Shown piece by piece: positions 25,418-34,380 of a stretch of DNA of 64,000 bases. The position numbers were made by a program, and so were the translations under genes. Below the pieces are notes generated by a model. The model saw only the letters and a program-made list of their open reading frames with translations. It was not told the DNA's origin and searched no databases. Position 1 is the stretch's first letter. Every line of letters begins with the position of its first letter. The stretch is from Streptomyces roseirectus (GTDB lineage: Bacteria; Actinomycetota; Actinomycetes; Streptomycetales; Streptomycetaceae), in contig NZ_CP060828.1 of assembly GCF_014489635.1 (NCBI RefSeq), forward strand, positions 8,482,001-8,546,000, written 5' to 3'.

Positions 25418-27661
25418 GTGAAACGACGACGCAGAACGAGCCTGCTGACCCTGGCCGCGCTGCTGGGCGGCACCTTAGCCGTGCTGCCCGCCGCGCCCGC
25501 CGGGGCCGACGAGGTCGAGCAGGTGAAGAACGGCGGCTTCGACGCCGGCACCGCCCCCTGGTGGACCAGCAACGTCACCACCGTCCCGGCGGACGGCCGG
25601 CTGTGCGCCGACGTCCCCGGCGGCACCGTCAACCGCTGGGACTCCGGCATCGGCCAGAACGACATCACCCTCGTCAAGGGCGAGACCTACCGCTTCTCCT
25701 TCAAGGCGTCCGGCGTGCCCGAGGGGCACGTGGTGCGCGCGATCGTCGGCCTGAGCGTCGCGCCGTACGACACCTGGCAGGAGGCGAGCCCCGTCCTCAC
25801 CGAGGCCGACGGCTCCTACTCCTACACGTTCACCGCGCCCGTCGACGCCACGCAGGCACAGGTCGCCTTCCAGGTCGGCGGCAGCGCGGACCCGTGGCGG
25901 TTCTGCGTGGACGACGTCTCGCTGCTCGGCGGGGTGCCGCCCGAGGTGTACGAGCCGGACACCGGGCCCCGCGTGCGCGTCAACCAGGTCGCCTACCTGC
26001 CCGCCGGACCGAAGAACGCGACCGTGGTGACCGACGCGACGGCCCGGCTGCCCTGGCAGCTGAAGAACGCGGCCGGCGCGGTCGTCGCCCACGGCTGGAC
26101 CGTCCCGCGCGGCACCGACGTGTCGTCCGCGCAGAACGTCCACACCGTCGACTTCGGCGGCTACCGCAGGCCCGGCACCGGCTACACGCTCACCGCCGAC
26201 GGCGAGACCAGCCGCCCGTTCGACATCGGCACCGCCGCCTACGAGCGGCTGAGCCGCGACGCCGTGAAGTACTACTACACGCAGCGCAGCGGCGTCGCGA
26301 TCCGCGACGACCTGCGCCCCGGCTACGGCAGGGCGGCCGGCCACGTCGGCGTCGCCCCCAACCAGGGCGACACGTCCGTGCCGTGCCAGCCCGGCGTCTG
26401 CGACTACGCGCTGGACGTCAGCGGCGGCTGGTACGACGCCGGGGACCACGGCAAGTACGTCGTCAACGGCGGCATCGCGACCTGGGAGGTGCTGAGCACC
26501 TACGAGCGCTCCCTGCACGCCCGCACCGGCACCCCGGCCCGCCTCGGCGACGGGCAGCTCGCCCTGCCCGAGAGCGGCAACCGGGTCCCGGACGTCCTCG
26601 ACGAGGCCCGCTGGCAGCTCGACTTCATGCTGAAGATGCAGGTCCCGGACGGCAAGCCGCTGGCGGGCATGGCCCACCACAAGATCCACGACGCCGAGTG
26701 GACCGGCCTGCCGATGCTGCCGGACGACGACCCGCAGAAGCGTGAGCTGCACCCGCCGTCCACGGCCGCGACCCTCAACCTCGCCGCCACCGCCGCCCAG
26801 GCGGCCCGCCTCTACAAGCCCTACGACAAGGCGTACGCCGCGAAGGCGCTGACGGCCGCCCGCAAGGCGTGGACGGCGGCGCAGGCCCACCCGGCGGTCT
26901 ACGCCGACCCCAACGACGGTGTCGGCGGCGGCGCGTACAGCGACGACAACGTCACCGACGAGTTCTACTGGGCGGCGGCCGAGCTGTACCTCAGCACCGG
27001 CGAGAAGCAGTTCGCCGACTTCGTCCTCGCCTCCCCGCACCACACGGCCGACATCTTCGGCCCCGTCGGCTTCGACTGGGGCCGCACGGCCGCCGCCGGG
27101 CGCCTCGACCTCGCCCTCGTCCCGAACAAGCTCCCCGGGCGCGACAAGGTCAGGGCCTCCGTCGTGAAGGGCGCCGACACCTACCTCGCGACGCTCGCGG
27201 GCCAGTCCTACGGCATGCCCTACGCGCCGCCCGGCAACGTCTACGACTGGGGCTCCGCGCACCAGGTGGCCAACAACGCGGTCGTCCTCGCGAGCGCGTA
27301 CGACATCACCGGGGCGGCCAAGTACCGGGACGGGGCCGTGCAGAGCATGGACTACCTGCTCGGACGCAACGCCCTCAACATGTCGTACATCACCGGCTAC
27401 GGCGAGGCCAACGCGCACCGGCTGCACAGCCGCTGGTACGCCAAGCAGCTCGACCCGGCGCTGCCCTCCCCGCCGGACGGGACGCTCGCGGGCGGACCCA
27501 ACTCGTCGATCCAGGACCCGTACGCGCAGAGCAAACTCCAGGGCTGCGTGGGCCAGTTCTGCTTCATCGACGACATCCAGTCGTGGTCGACGAACGAGAC
27601 GGCCGTCAACTGGAACGCGGCGCTGACCAGGCTCGCGTCCTTCGTGGCCGACCAGGGCTGA
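25418..27661 (+). CDS. Secreted GH9 endoglucanase with N-terminal CBM
   Basis: 747 residues. Signal peptide ([16 protein letters not shown]...), CBM4/9-type domain (about 30-170, [13 protein letters not shown]), Ig-like CelD_N domain (about 185-275) and a GH9 catalytic domain. GH9 signatures are [19 protein letters not shown] (catalytic Asp), [10 protein letters not shown] and the catalytic Glu in [15 protein letters not shown]. It cleaves cellulose internally. The GTG at 25418 follows GAGGAG; the nearby ATG at 25413 is out of frame. Codon 20 is TTA (25475-25477), so translation should need the bldA tRNA. The CebR box upstream adds cellobiose control. Confidence 0.95.
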   Translation: MKRRRRTSLLTLAALLGGTLAVLPAAPAGADEVEQVKNGGFDAGTAPWWTSNVTTVPADGRLCADVPGGTVNRWDSGIGQNDITLVKGETYRFSFKASGVPEGHVVRAIVGLSVAPYDTWQEASPVLTEADGSYSYTFTAPVDATQAQVAFQVGGSADPWRFCVDDVSLLGGVPPEVYEPDTGPRVRVNQVAYLPAGPKNATVVTDATARLPWQLKNAAGAVVAHGWTVPRGTDVSSAQNVHTVDFGGYRRPGTGYTLTADGETSRPFDIGTAAYERLSRDAVKYYYTQRSGVAIRDDLRPGYGRAAGHVGVAPNQGDTSVPCQPGVCDYALDVSGGWYDAGDHGKYVVNGGIATWEVLSTYERSLHARTGTPARLGDGQLALPESGNRVPDVLDEARWQLDFMLKMQVPDGKPLAGMAHHKIHDAEWTGLPMLPDDDPQKRELHPPSTAATLNLAATAAQAARLYKPYDKAYAAKALTAARKAWTAAQAHPAVYADPNDGVGGGAYSDDNVTDEFYWAAAELYLSTGEKQFADFVLASPHHTADIFGPVGFDWGRTAAAGRLDLALVPNKLPGRDKVRASVVKGADTYLATLAGQSYGMPYAPPGNVYDWGSAHQVANNAVVLASAYDITGAAKYRDGAVQSMDYLLGRNALNMSYITGYGEANAHRLHSRWYAKQLDPALPSPPDGTLAGGPNSSIQDPYAQSKLQGCVGQFCFIDDIQSWSTNETAVNWNAALTRLASFVADQG

Positions 27662-27696
27662 GACCCGGCCCCCGGACGCGAACGCCTGTACGTCCG

Positions 27697-27759
27697 CGGT
27701 ACCGCTCGGACACCTGCTTGACCTGGTGATATTTACGGGTCAGTACCCGAGCGGTACCG
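27697..27759. promoter_or_regulatory. Long inverted repeat before the toxin-antitoxin pair
   Basis: Perfect 13-bp arms CGGTACCGCTCGG (27697-27709) and CCGAGCGGTACCG (27747-27759) around a 37-base centre that contains TTGACC and AT-rich GATATTTAC. Each arm includes the palindrome CGGTACCG. The right arm ends 8 bases before the antitoxin start, as expected for an autoregulatory RHH operator. Confidence 0.7.
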
Positions 27760-27767
27760 TGAGACGC

Positions 27768-28019
27768 ATGCCAGCCCTCAATGTGGAATTCAGCGAACGC
27801 GAGCTGGAGGACCTGCGGCAGATCGCCAAGGAGCGCGGTACGTCGATGAAGGCGCTCGTCCGTGAGGCCGCCGCCGCCGACATCGCCCGCCACCGCGCGC
27901 TCCAGGAAGGCGCGGAGGCGTTCCGGACGTTCTTCGCCGCCCACGCCGACGAATTCGCGGCGGCCTTTCCCGACGACGAGACCCCTGCCGGGGCGAGGGG
28001 CGGGGCGGTCGGCCGATGA
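27768..28019 (+). CDS. Ribbon-helix-helix antitoxin-like protein
   Basis: 83 residues with a CopG/RHH-type N-terminus (LNVEFSERELEDLRQIAKERGTS) and an acidic-to-charged C-terminal tail that could bind the toxin. ATG at 27768; little ribosome binding site is seen, and the transcript may start close to the gene. It overlaps the next gene by 4 bases (ATGA), the usual toxin-antitoxin arrangement, and probably binds the inverted repeat just upstream. Confidence 0.8.
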   Translation: MPALNVEFSERELEDLRQIAKERGTSMKALVREAAAADIARHRALQEGAEAFRTFFAAHADEFAAAFPDDETPAGARGGAVGR

Positions 28020-28393
28020 CGTCCGTCATCCACATCGACGTACCGTGGCTGCTCCAGCGCCACGAAGAGGTCCTGCCGGACCAGCCCACCGTCAACGACT
28101 TCTCCGCGCTCGTCGCCGCCGTCGCCCGCCACCGCGTCGACCCGCCCCGGCTCGGCGTCGACTCCGACCCCGCCTGGCGCGCGGCGGCCCTGCTGCACAC
28201 GCTCGCGCTCCTCAAACCGCTGCCCTCGGCCAACGCGCGCTTCGCGTGCGCGACGGCCGTCTCGTACATGTACGTCAGCGGGGCGGGGATCGATCCGCCC
28301 TACGGGGCGCTGGTGGATCTCGCCCGGGATCTGATCTCCGGGAAGGCGGACGTGTACGGGGCGGCGGACCGGCTGCGGTCGTGGCAGATATGA
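28016..28393 (+). CDS. Fic/Doc-like toxin with altered active site
   Basis: 125 residues of the Fic/Doc toxin component family. The region equivalent to the Doc motif HxFxxANKR reads KPLPSANAR (residues 67-75): the catalytic His is Lys67 and the Lys of NKR is Ala. A His (His61) lies one turn upstream. Doc phosphorylates EF-Tu; whether this variant is active is uncertain. It overlaps the RHH antitoxin gene by 4 bases. Confidence 0.8.
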   Translation: MTSVIHIDVPWLLQRHEEVLPDQPTVNDFSALVAAVARHRVDPPRLGVDSDPAWRAAALLHTLALLKPLPSANARFACATAVSYMYVSGAGIDPPYGALVDLARDLISGKADVYGAADRLRSWQI

Positions 28394-28398
28394 GGGGG

Positions 28399-28598
28399 AA
28401 ACGGGGACGCGGGCCGGGTTCAACGTTGTGTTGAAATCCCGTTTGTGGGGCCCGAGTTGGGGGTAGCCTTCGAAATTCCTCCAAAACGCCGGACCTGCTT
28501 CCGCGCTCCTTGTTGTGTGTGAGGAAGTTGTGCAATGGTGAACTACCGTGCGCCGAGGTTCGGCCGGCCGCACCGTTCCGCACCAAAGGATCCGCCCA
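28399..28598. promoter_or_regulatory. Intergenic region with short inverted repeat
   Basis: A 200-base gap upstream of the second sigma/lectin gene. TTCAAC-GTTGT-GTTGAA (28429-28445) is a perfect 6-bp inverted repeat in a locally A/T-richer stretch and may be an operator. No gene is supported. Confidence 0.35.
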
Positions 28599-30719
28599 GT
28601 GCCCACCCCCTACCCTCCGCGTCCCCCTTACCCGCCGCCCGGCGGGGATCCGGGAGAGTCCGACGACGCGCTCGCGGCAGGGGTGCGCGGCGGCACGGAC
28701 GGCGAGGTCGCCGAGGCCACCGCGCTGCTGATCGCCCGGCACTGGAGACCCGTCCACGACTACGCCGTGATCTGCCTCGCCGGGTCCGGGCAGGTCGCCT
28801 CGATGGCCACGGGGACCGCCTTCCACCAGGTCTTCGACCGGCTCGGGCTCGGCGAGTCCGGGACCGACCTGCGGCCCCGGCTGCTGCTCGCCGTCCGCGA
28901 GACCGTCCGCGTCTGGGCGTCCGCCGAACGCGTCGCCGCCGTCCTGCCCGAGCTGCGCAAGCCCGCAGGCGCGCGCGGGCTACGGACCGCCAAGGCGATG
29001 ACGGCGGACAACCGGGTCCTCGCCGAGCACGCGTACCACGCGCTGCCCGCGACCGAGCGGTGCCTCCTGTGGCACGTCGAGGTCGAGGGTGAGCCCGTCA
29101 GCGTCCCGGCCGCGCTGCTCGGCATCGACACCTCCACCGCCGCCGCGGCCCTGGAGGGCGCCCGCGACAAGCTCCGCGAGGGCGTCGTCCGCGCGCACCG
29201 CGAACTCGCGCCCGGCAAGGAGTGCCGGTTCTACAACCGGCTCCTCGACGTCCCGCTCCGGCGCGGCCGCGACCTCCTCCCCGACGTCCGCCGCCACCTC
29301 GACGCCTGCCGCTACTGCCACGCCGCCGCCCAGCAACTCGCCCTCTTCGACGGCCAGTTGGGCCTGATGCTGGCCGAGGCCGTCCTCGGGTGGGGCGCCC
29401 GGCGGTACGTCGTCTCCCGGCCCGACCGGGCGCGCCAGGAACCGGTGCGGCTGCGCGGTGCGGGGCGCCGCGGACTCCTCGACCGGATACCGACGCCCGC
29501 GCGGCGGGCGGACAGCGAGGAGCGGGCGTTCGGGAAGGTGAAGGGGAAGGGCCGGGGGCGGTTCGGGGCGGGAGGCAGGCGGGGTGCCGGGGAGGCACCG
29601 GCGGAGGAGGTTCTGTTCGGCGCGGGGGCGCCGGGCGAGGGCGTGTTCGGCGGGCGCGAGGGGGACTCGGGGGCGCTCGGCGTGCCCGGGGCGTTCGCCG
29701 GTTCCCATGCGGGCGACGGGGCCGAGGTGTTCGCCGACTCCGACGGCGGGGTGTCGCGGCGGACGGCCGGGGGTGCGGGTGCGGTTCCTGGTGCCGGGGC
29801 TGGTGTCGGCGTTGGTGTCGCAGGGGGTGCGTTCCCCGCAGGCGGGGCCTTCGCGCCGGGAGTGCCGGGGGCGCCGGGGGAGTTGCCCGACCCCGACGGT
29901 GGGCTCTCGCTCGGGCGGACCGGTGACACACAGGCCGGCGCCGCCCCGGCCGAGGGGGACAGGCCCCGGTCCCGGCGGGCCGCCGGGCGGGCCAAGGTGC
30001 GGGGCGTGCGCGGAACGCGGGGTGCTCGGCGGGCTGTGCGGCGGGTCAGGAAGGGGTCGCCCCGGGCGCTCATCGCCGGCGTGGGGGTCGCCTCCGCCGG
30101 GGTGCTGACGACGTTCCTCGCCGCCGGGATGTGGTCGGACGGCGGGTCCGACCCGGCCGCGTCCACCAGCGCGAGCGGCGGGGGGACCGTCCCCGGCGCC
30201 GACTCCGTCTCGCCCGCCCCCTCGCCCAGCGCGCAGGGCAGCGTCGGCGTCCCGGGCGGGCCGGGGCAGACACGGCTGCGGAACGCGGACGCCGACCTGT
30301 GCGTCGAACTGCCCGTCGGCGCCCGCGCCGGCACGGCCCTCGAACTGGAGGTGTGCTCCTCGGACTGGAGCCAGCAGTGGTCCTACGAGGACGACGGCCT
30401 CCTGCGCAGCGTCGTCGAGCCGAACCTGTGCGTGGACTCGCACGCGGACGCGGGCGTCGTCATCGCCAACACCTGCGCGGACGCGGACAGCCCGCGCGCC
30501 GACGACGTCCGCTACGACCTCACCGTGCAGGGCGAGCTGCTGCCCCGCTGGGACGAGCGCCTGCCGCTGGCCGCCGCCGGCGACGAGGCGGGCGCGAACG
30601 TCGTCGTGAAGGTCCGCGACGGCTCGGCGTCCCAGCGCTGGCTGACGGACGCGCGCCGGGCGACGCCGAGCTCGCTGTCCGTCAGCGGCTCGGACGACCC
30701 CACGACGCGCTCCGCCTGA
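28599..30719 (+). CDS. Sigma-like / zinc-finger / transmembrane / ricin-lectin fusion protein (paralogue)
   Basis: 706 residues with the same order as the 16168 protein: sigma 2-like helices (about 44-80), sigma 4-like HTH (about 146-210, LPATERCLLWHVEVEGEP), zinc-finger-like HLDACRYC near 233, a 200-residue Gly/Ala-rich low-complexity linker, Arg-rich segment, one transmembrane helix (about 490-512), and an outer ricin B domain (about 558-685, with QQWSYED and QRWLTD). The GTG at 28599 follows AAAGGA. It lacks the Gly/Tyr tail of its paralogue. Function unknown; signal relay from glycan binding to transcription is an inference. Confidence 0.84.
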   Translation: MPTPYPPRPPYPPPGGDPGESDDALAAGVRGGTDGEVAEATALLIARHWRPVHDYAVICLAGSGQVASMATGTAFHQVFDRLGLGESGTDLRPRLLLAVRETVRVWASAERVAAVLPELRKPAGARGLRTAKAMTADNRVLAEHAYHALPATERCLLWHVEVEGEPVSVPAALLGIDTSTAAAALEGARDKLREGVVRAHRELAPGKECRFYNRLLDVPLRRGRDLLPDVRRHLDACRYCHAAAQQLALFDGQLGLMLAEAVLGWGARRYVVSRPDRARQEPVRLRGAGRRGLLDRIPTPARRADSEERAFGKVKGKGRGRFGAGGRRGAGEAPAEEVLFGAGAPGEGVFGGREGDSGALGVPGAFAGSHAGDGAEVFADSDGGVSRRTAGGAGAVPGAGAGVGVGVAGGAFPAGGAFAPGVPGAPGELPDPDGGLSLGRTGDTQAGAAPAEGDRPRSRRAAGRAKVRGVRGTRGARRAVRRVRKGSPRALIAGVGVASAGVLTTFLAAGMWSDGGSDPAASTSASGGGTVPGADSVSPAPSPSAQGSVGVPGGPGQTRLRNADADLCVELPVGARAGTALELEVCSSDWSQQWSYEDDGLLRSVVEPNLCVDSHADAGVVIANTCADADSPRADDVRYDLTVQGELLPRWDERLPLAAAGDEAGANVVVKVRDGSASQRWLTDARRATPSSLSVSGSDDPTTRSA

Positions 30720-30724
30720 CCCGG

Positions 30725-31894
30725 TCACACCGGGTCCTCCACGAGGTCGCCCGCGCCGACGGTCCCCGGGCGGGCGTGGCCGGACAGGGCGAGGGTGAGG
30801 TCGAACTCGGCGAGCAGACAGCGGATCACGTGCTCGACGCCGGGCTGCCCGTCGAGCCCCAGGCCGTAGGCGTACGGGCGGCCCACCAGGACGGCACGCG
30901 CGCCGAGGGCGAGGGCCTTGAAGACGTCGGCGCCCGTGCGGACGCCGCTGTCGAACAGGACCGTCAGCCGGTCGCCGGCCGCCGCCGCGACCCGGGGCAG
31001 CGCGTCGGCCGCCGCGACCGCGCCGGCGACCTGGCGTCCGCCGTGGTTGGAGACCACCACGCCGTCCATCCCGGCATCGGCGGCCAGGCGCGCGTCGTCC
31101 GGGTGCAGGACGCCCTTCAGGACGATCGGGCCCGCCCAGTTCTCCCGCAGGAACGCGAGGTCGGGCCAGGTCTTGCCGGGGTCCGAGAAGAGGCTCACGA
31201 ACCGCAGCACCGCCGCGTTCGGGTCGTCCTGCGGCGACTTCTCCAGGCCCGCGAGGAACGCCGGGTCGGTGAAGTGGTTGGCGGTGCCCACGCCGCGCAG
31301 GAACGGCAGGTACGCCTGGTCCAGGTCGCGCGGGCGCCACGCGAGCAGCGGCGTGTCCAGCGTGACGACCAGGATCGAGCACCCCGCCGCCCGCGCCCGC
31401 TTGAGGAAACTCAGGGTCACCTCGCGGTCCTTGGACCAGTACAGCTGGAACCACCGCTCGGCGTCCCCCATCGCCTCCGCGACCTGCTCCATCGGCGTGC
31501 TGGACGCCGACGACAGCACGAACGGCACGCCCTGCGCGGCGGCTGCCCGCGCCGCCGCCGGCTCCGCGCCGGGGTGCATGATCGACAGCACCCCGACCGG
31601 CGCCAGCGCCAGCGGGGCGGACAGCGTGCGCCCCAGCACCTCGACGGACAGGTCCCGCTCGGCGACGTCCCGCAGCATGCGCGGCACGATCCGGCGCCGC
31701 TCCAGCGCCGCCCGGTTCGCCCGTGCGGTGCTGCCGTCCCCGGCGCTGCCCGCGACGTACCCGAACGGGCCGGGGCCCAGGCGGCGTTCGGCCATCTCCT
31801 CCAGCGCGGTGAGATCCGTGGGCAGGCGGGGGACCGCGCCCGTCATGCCGTCGAGGTAGATCTCGTACTGGAAGTCCGCCCGGTGCTGGGTCAT
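30725..31894 (-). CDS. FMN-dependent alpha-hydroxy acid oxidase (lactate 2-monooxygenase-like)
   Basis: 389-residue TIM-barrel flavoenzyme. The active-site base His and substrate Arg are in VSNHGGRQ; other family blocks are APVGVLSIMHPGAE, FQLYWSKDRE, TLDTPLLAWRPRD and VLFDSGVRTGADVFKALALGA. The N-terminal QYEIYLDGMTG extension and length fit lactate 2-monooxygenase more than glycolate oxidase. It oxidises an L-2-hydroxy acid such as lactate. Convergent with the sigma/lectin gene, with only 5 bases between stops; 9 bases upstream of the hydrolase gene in the same direction is reversed order, the hydrolase being transcribed first. Confidence 0.93.
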   Translation of the reverse strand: MTQHRADFQYEIYLDGMTGAVPRLPTDLTALEEMAERRLGPGPFGYVAGSAGDGSTARANRAALERRRIVPRMLRDVAERDLSVEVLGRTLSAPLALAPVGVLSIMHPGAEPAAARAAAAQGVPFVLSSASSTPMEQVAEAMGDAERWFQLYWSKDREVTLSFLKRARAAGCSILVVTLDTPLLAWRPRDLDQAYLPFLRGVGTANHFTDPAFLAGLEKSPQDDPNAAVLRFVSLFSDPGKTWPDLAFLRENWAGPIVLKGVLHPDDARLAADAGMDGVVVSNHGGRQVAGAVAAADALPRVAAAAGDRLTVLFDSGVRTGADVFKALALGARAVLVGRPYAYGLGLDGQPGVEHVIRCLLAEFDLTLALSGHARPGTVGAGDLVEDPV

Positions 31895-31903
31895 GTCGCT
31901 CCT

Positions 31904-32581
31904 CTAGGCCGCGATCTCCCGCAGGACGCGGGCGAGTTCACGAGGCCGAGAGAACATGGGCCAGTGCCCGCTGTCCATACGGACCAGGTCCCAGGACGGG
32001 TTCCGGAGCAGTTCGGTGACCGCCGGGAGGGGTTCCTCGCCGTCCAGGAGGCACTTGATGTACGTCGCCGGGAGGGTGGGGAGCGTGCCGGTGAGGGCGG
32101 CCGGTTCGGTGAGGGTGGCGCCCGGGTGCGGGGTCGCGCCCGCGACGATCCGGGCCGCCTGTTCCGCCGTCAGCCCCAGCTCCACGAACTGCTCGACGGG
32201 CGGCGGCGGCCAGGAACCGCCGCCCGCCGCGACGGCCTCCCGCACCCAGTCGCTGTCCCAGCCGTCGAGGAACGACTCGCCGTCCACCGGCACGTTCGCG
32301 TCCACGAACACCACCCGCCGCAGCCGGTCCCCGATCCGCTCGGCCGCCTGCCCCACCGGCACGCCCGAGTAGCTGTGCCCCACCAGCACGACGTCCCGCA
32401 GATCCAGCCGCTCGATCTCCTCCACGATGTCCCGCACGTGCCGCTCCTGCCCTGCCGGCACCTCCCGCTTCTCCGCGAGCCCGGACAACGTCAACGCACG
32501 GGCCGACGGCAACTCCTCCACCACCTCGTCCCACGCCCACGCCCCGAGCCAAGCCCCCGCCACCAACACGAATTCGGTCAT
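31904..32581 (-). CDS. Alpha/beta hydrolase
   Basis: 225 residues. Nucleophile elbow GHSYSG (Ser), a late His in MDSGHWPMF and an acid residue before it form the triad; FVLVAGAWLGAWAWDEV is the N-terminal oxyanion region. It resembles pheophorbidase/MES-like esterases (hydroxynitrile-lyase-like group). The ATG at 32581 fits family alignment; no strong ribosome binding site is seen. It is 9 bases upstream of the hydroxy-acid oxidase gene and likely in one operon with it. Confidence 0.9.
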   Translation of the reverse strand: MTEFVLVAGAWLGAWAWDEVVEELPSARALTLSGLAEKREVPAGQERHVRDIVEEIERLDLRDVVLVGHSYSGVPVGQAAERIGDRLRRVVFVDANVPVDGESFLDGWDSDWVREAVAAGGGSWPPPPVEQFVELGLTAEQAARIVAGATPHPGATLTEPAALTGTLPTLPATYIKCLLDGEEPLPAVTELLRNPSWDLVRMDSGHWPMFSRPRELARVLREIAA

Positions 32582-32622
32582 GTCCGCAAGGTAACCGACG
32601 GGTCTGACAGTGAGGGTGCGGA

Positions 32623-32805
32623 CTACGTGGCCGGAGCCAGACCCTCGACGAACGCCCGGAAGTCCGCGGCCAGCGGGAGCTCCGTGCCGTCGTCCACGTC
32701 GAACCAAACGTGGTCCTCGCTCCACGACGTCGGTACATCGGTCGGAAACGCGTTCCACAGCTTCGCCACCGCCCCGCCGTTCTGGACCCGCAGGATCTCC
32801 AGCAA
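32623..32805 (-). pseudogene. SUKH (SMI1/KNR4)-like remnant
   Basis: About 60 codons that read LLEILRVQNGG, AFPTDVPTSWSEDHVWFDV and then directly ELPLAADFRAFVEGL. The first two blocks look like the middle of an SMI1/KNR4 (SUKH) immunity-type protein and the last like its C-terminal end, with the region between them missing. Upstream in-frame sequence (Arg-rich) does not look like the family N-terminus and the only start is TTG. I read it as a decayed fragment, not a working gene. Confidence 0.45.
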
Positions 32806-33200
32806 CGAACGGGCTCGGTGGCGCCGGTGGAGGCTTGTTCTGGAGGGTGTGGGAAGCGTGCGGCGTGGGGGAGGGGCCCAGGCAGAGGTTCAATCGTCCA
32901 CAAACGGCGGGGCAAGTGGATGGTTCGACCATTGTGTGGGGCGTGGAATGTTTCAGGTCGATTGCCGAACGTACGGAAACCAGCCATCCGGGCGCCGTTG
33001 CGGATCATGAAGCGCTTGCTTGCGGCGGTCTCGCGTTCGAATCCTGTAGCTTCACGCCACTGATTGAATACGCAAGGTTACTGAAATCCGTGGGGTCGAG
33101 GTGAACTCCGGCGCCGGAACCGGCAGAGTGGCGTCCGCCGCCCCAGCACCCACCCGGTGACCGGCGGCACAGACTCCAACCGAGCGGAAGGAAGCACACG
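32806..33200. other. 395-base intergenic region before the SSI gene
   Basis: Lower in G+C than its surroundings; probably the promoter region of the protease-inhibitor gene. A small inverted repeat ATGGT-TCG-ACCAT occurs near 32920. No gene or RNA is supported. Confidence 0.4.
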
Positions 33201-33635
33201 ATGCGGAACACCGCGCGCTGGGCAGTGATCGGCGGCCTCGCGGCCGTCACCGTGTGCGGGCCCCTCACCGGGTCCGCGCCCGCCGCCCCGTCCGCAGGCC
33301 AGGCATCCCTGTACGCGCCGTCGGCACTCGTGCTGACGGTCGGGCACGGTGAACGCGCGGCGGGCTCCACGCCGGCCCGCGCCGTCACCCTCACCTGCGC
33401 GCCGACGGCCTCCGGGACCCATCCGGCGGCGGAGCCGGCCTGCGCGGAACTGCGGGCGGCGGGCGGTGACTTCAGCGCCCTCGGCCGGCGCGCGAGCGGG
33501 CCCTGCACCAAGCGGTACGACCCGGTCGTCGTCACCGTCGACGGGGTCTGGCAGGGGCGGCGGGTCGCCTACGAGCGGACGTTCGCCAACGAGTGCGTGA
33601 AGAACGCGGGCGCGGGGAGCGTGTTCGCCTTCTAG
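33201..33635 (+). CDS. Subtilisin inhibitor-like (SSI) secreted protease inhibitor
   Basis: 144 residues: signal peptide (to about residue 32) and a mature SSI domain ([68 protein letters not shown], ending SVFAF). The reactive loop reads CTKRYDPV, so P1 is Lys104 rather than the Met of classical SSI, which predicts trypsin-type targets. AAGGA precedes the ATG. In Streptomyces such inhibitors restrain extracellular proteases around aerial growth; a streptogrisin-like protease lies at 44132. Confidence 0.95.
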   Translation: MRNTARWAVIGGLAAVTVCGPLTGSAPAAPSAGQASLYAPSALVLTVGHGERAAGSTPARAVTLTCAPTASGTHPAAEPACAELRAAGGDFSALGRRASGPCTKRYDPVVVTVDGVWQGRRVAYERTFANECVKNAGAGSVFAF

Positions 33636-33765
33636 CGGGCGGAGTACCGAACTGCGGTACGTGTGAGGTTTTCGAGACCGGAGTCGCGGGGTCCCTGTGG
33701 ACGCCACGAAGGCTCGTGACTGGGGAGTGCGAGTCCTGGACACGGGTGGGCCTGCGGCTCCTTGG

Positions 33766-33812
33766 CCCCGGGGACCGGACGGGCGGGGTGGGGCCGCCCC
33801 CGGTCCCCGGGG
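33766..33812. terminator. Long hairpin between SSI and STAS genes
   Basis: CCCCGGGGACCGG (33766-33778) pairs perfectly with CCGGTCCCCGGGG (33800-33812), and the inner GGGCGG / CCGCCC continues the stem. It lies between the convergent SSI and STAS genes and can end either transcript. Three degenerate copies of a GACTCGCCGGGG-like unit follow up to 33880. Confidence 0.7.
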
Positions 33813-33861
33813 TTCACTTCTGTGAGTCGCCGGGGCGACTTCATGACTCGCCGGGGCTGTT

Positions 33862-34203
33862 TCACGGCCCGCCGGGGATTTCGGTGAGCGGCGGGAAACG
33901 GCCCGTCAGGCGTGCCGCCAGCAGCAGTCGGCGTACCGCGTTCTGTCCCGTGACCAGCCGCAGCCGGCCGCCGCGCCCGCGCGCACGGTCGTCCGCGCGG
34001 CACAGCGCGCGCAGGCCCGAACAGTCGAAGAACGCCACGTGCCGCAGGTCCACGACGACATCCGGCGTCCCGCCGGCCGTGGCCGCGTCCAGATGCTCGG
34101 CCAGCAGGCCCACGGTCGCCATGTCTATCTCGCCGGTCACCTCGACCACGGTGAACCGGCCGTTCGATCTCGTACGCGCATGCGGATTCGCCGGCGGCGT
34201 CAT
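33862..34203 (-). CDS. STAS-domain anti-sigma factor antagonist
   Basis: 113 residues. A single STAS domain (TVVEVTGEIDMATVGLLAEHL, PDVVVDLRHVAFFDCSGLRAL) with the phosphorylatable Ser62 in FDCSGL. Such proteins release sigma factors from anti-sigma kinases when dephosphorylated by SpoIIE-type phosphatases; two of these (19577 and 53544) are in the window. I choose ATG at 34203, with GAGG upstream. Monocistronic. Confidence 0.9.
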   Translation of the reverse strand: MTPPANPHARTRSNGRFTVVEVTGEIDMATVGLLAEHLDAATAGGTPDVVVDLRHVAFFDCSGLRALCRADDRARGRGGRLRLVTGQNAVRRLLLAARLTGRFPPLTEIPGGP

Positions 34204-34380
34204 GTCCGTTCCACCTCGGCAGGGGGGCACCTTCGGTCCCGGTAGCTACCCCGCCCCACCCCCGACCATCCCTGTGTGCCGCTCCGCAAGATCTGGTTCA
34301 CCCGACCTGGTGAATTTCCGCACGGACAGTTGACTTTCGCCCCGCCGCCCTCAACTCGGGCCGGTCCGGGAGGCGTCCTT

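Noticed and set aside
33033..33044. GCGTTCGAATCC, like the T-loop of a tRNA or a tRNA-derived attachment site
   Set aside because: The flanking bases do not form a T-stem, acceptor or anticodon arm, and no integrase or element boundary is near.
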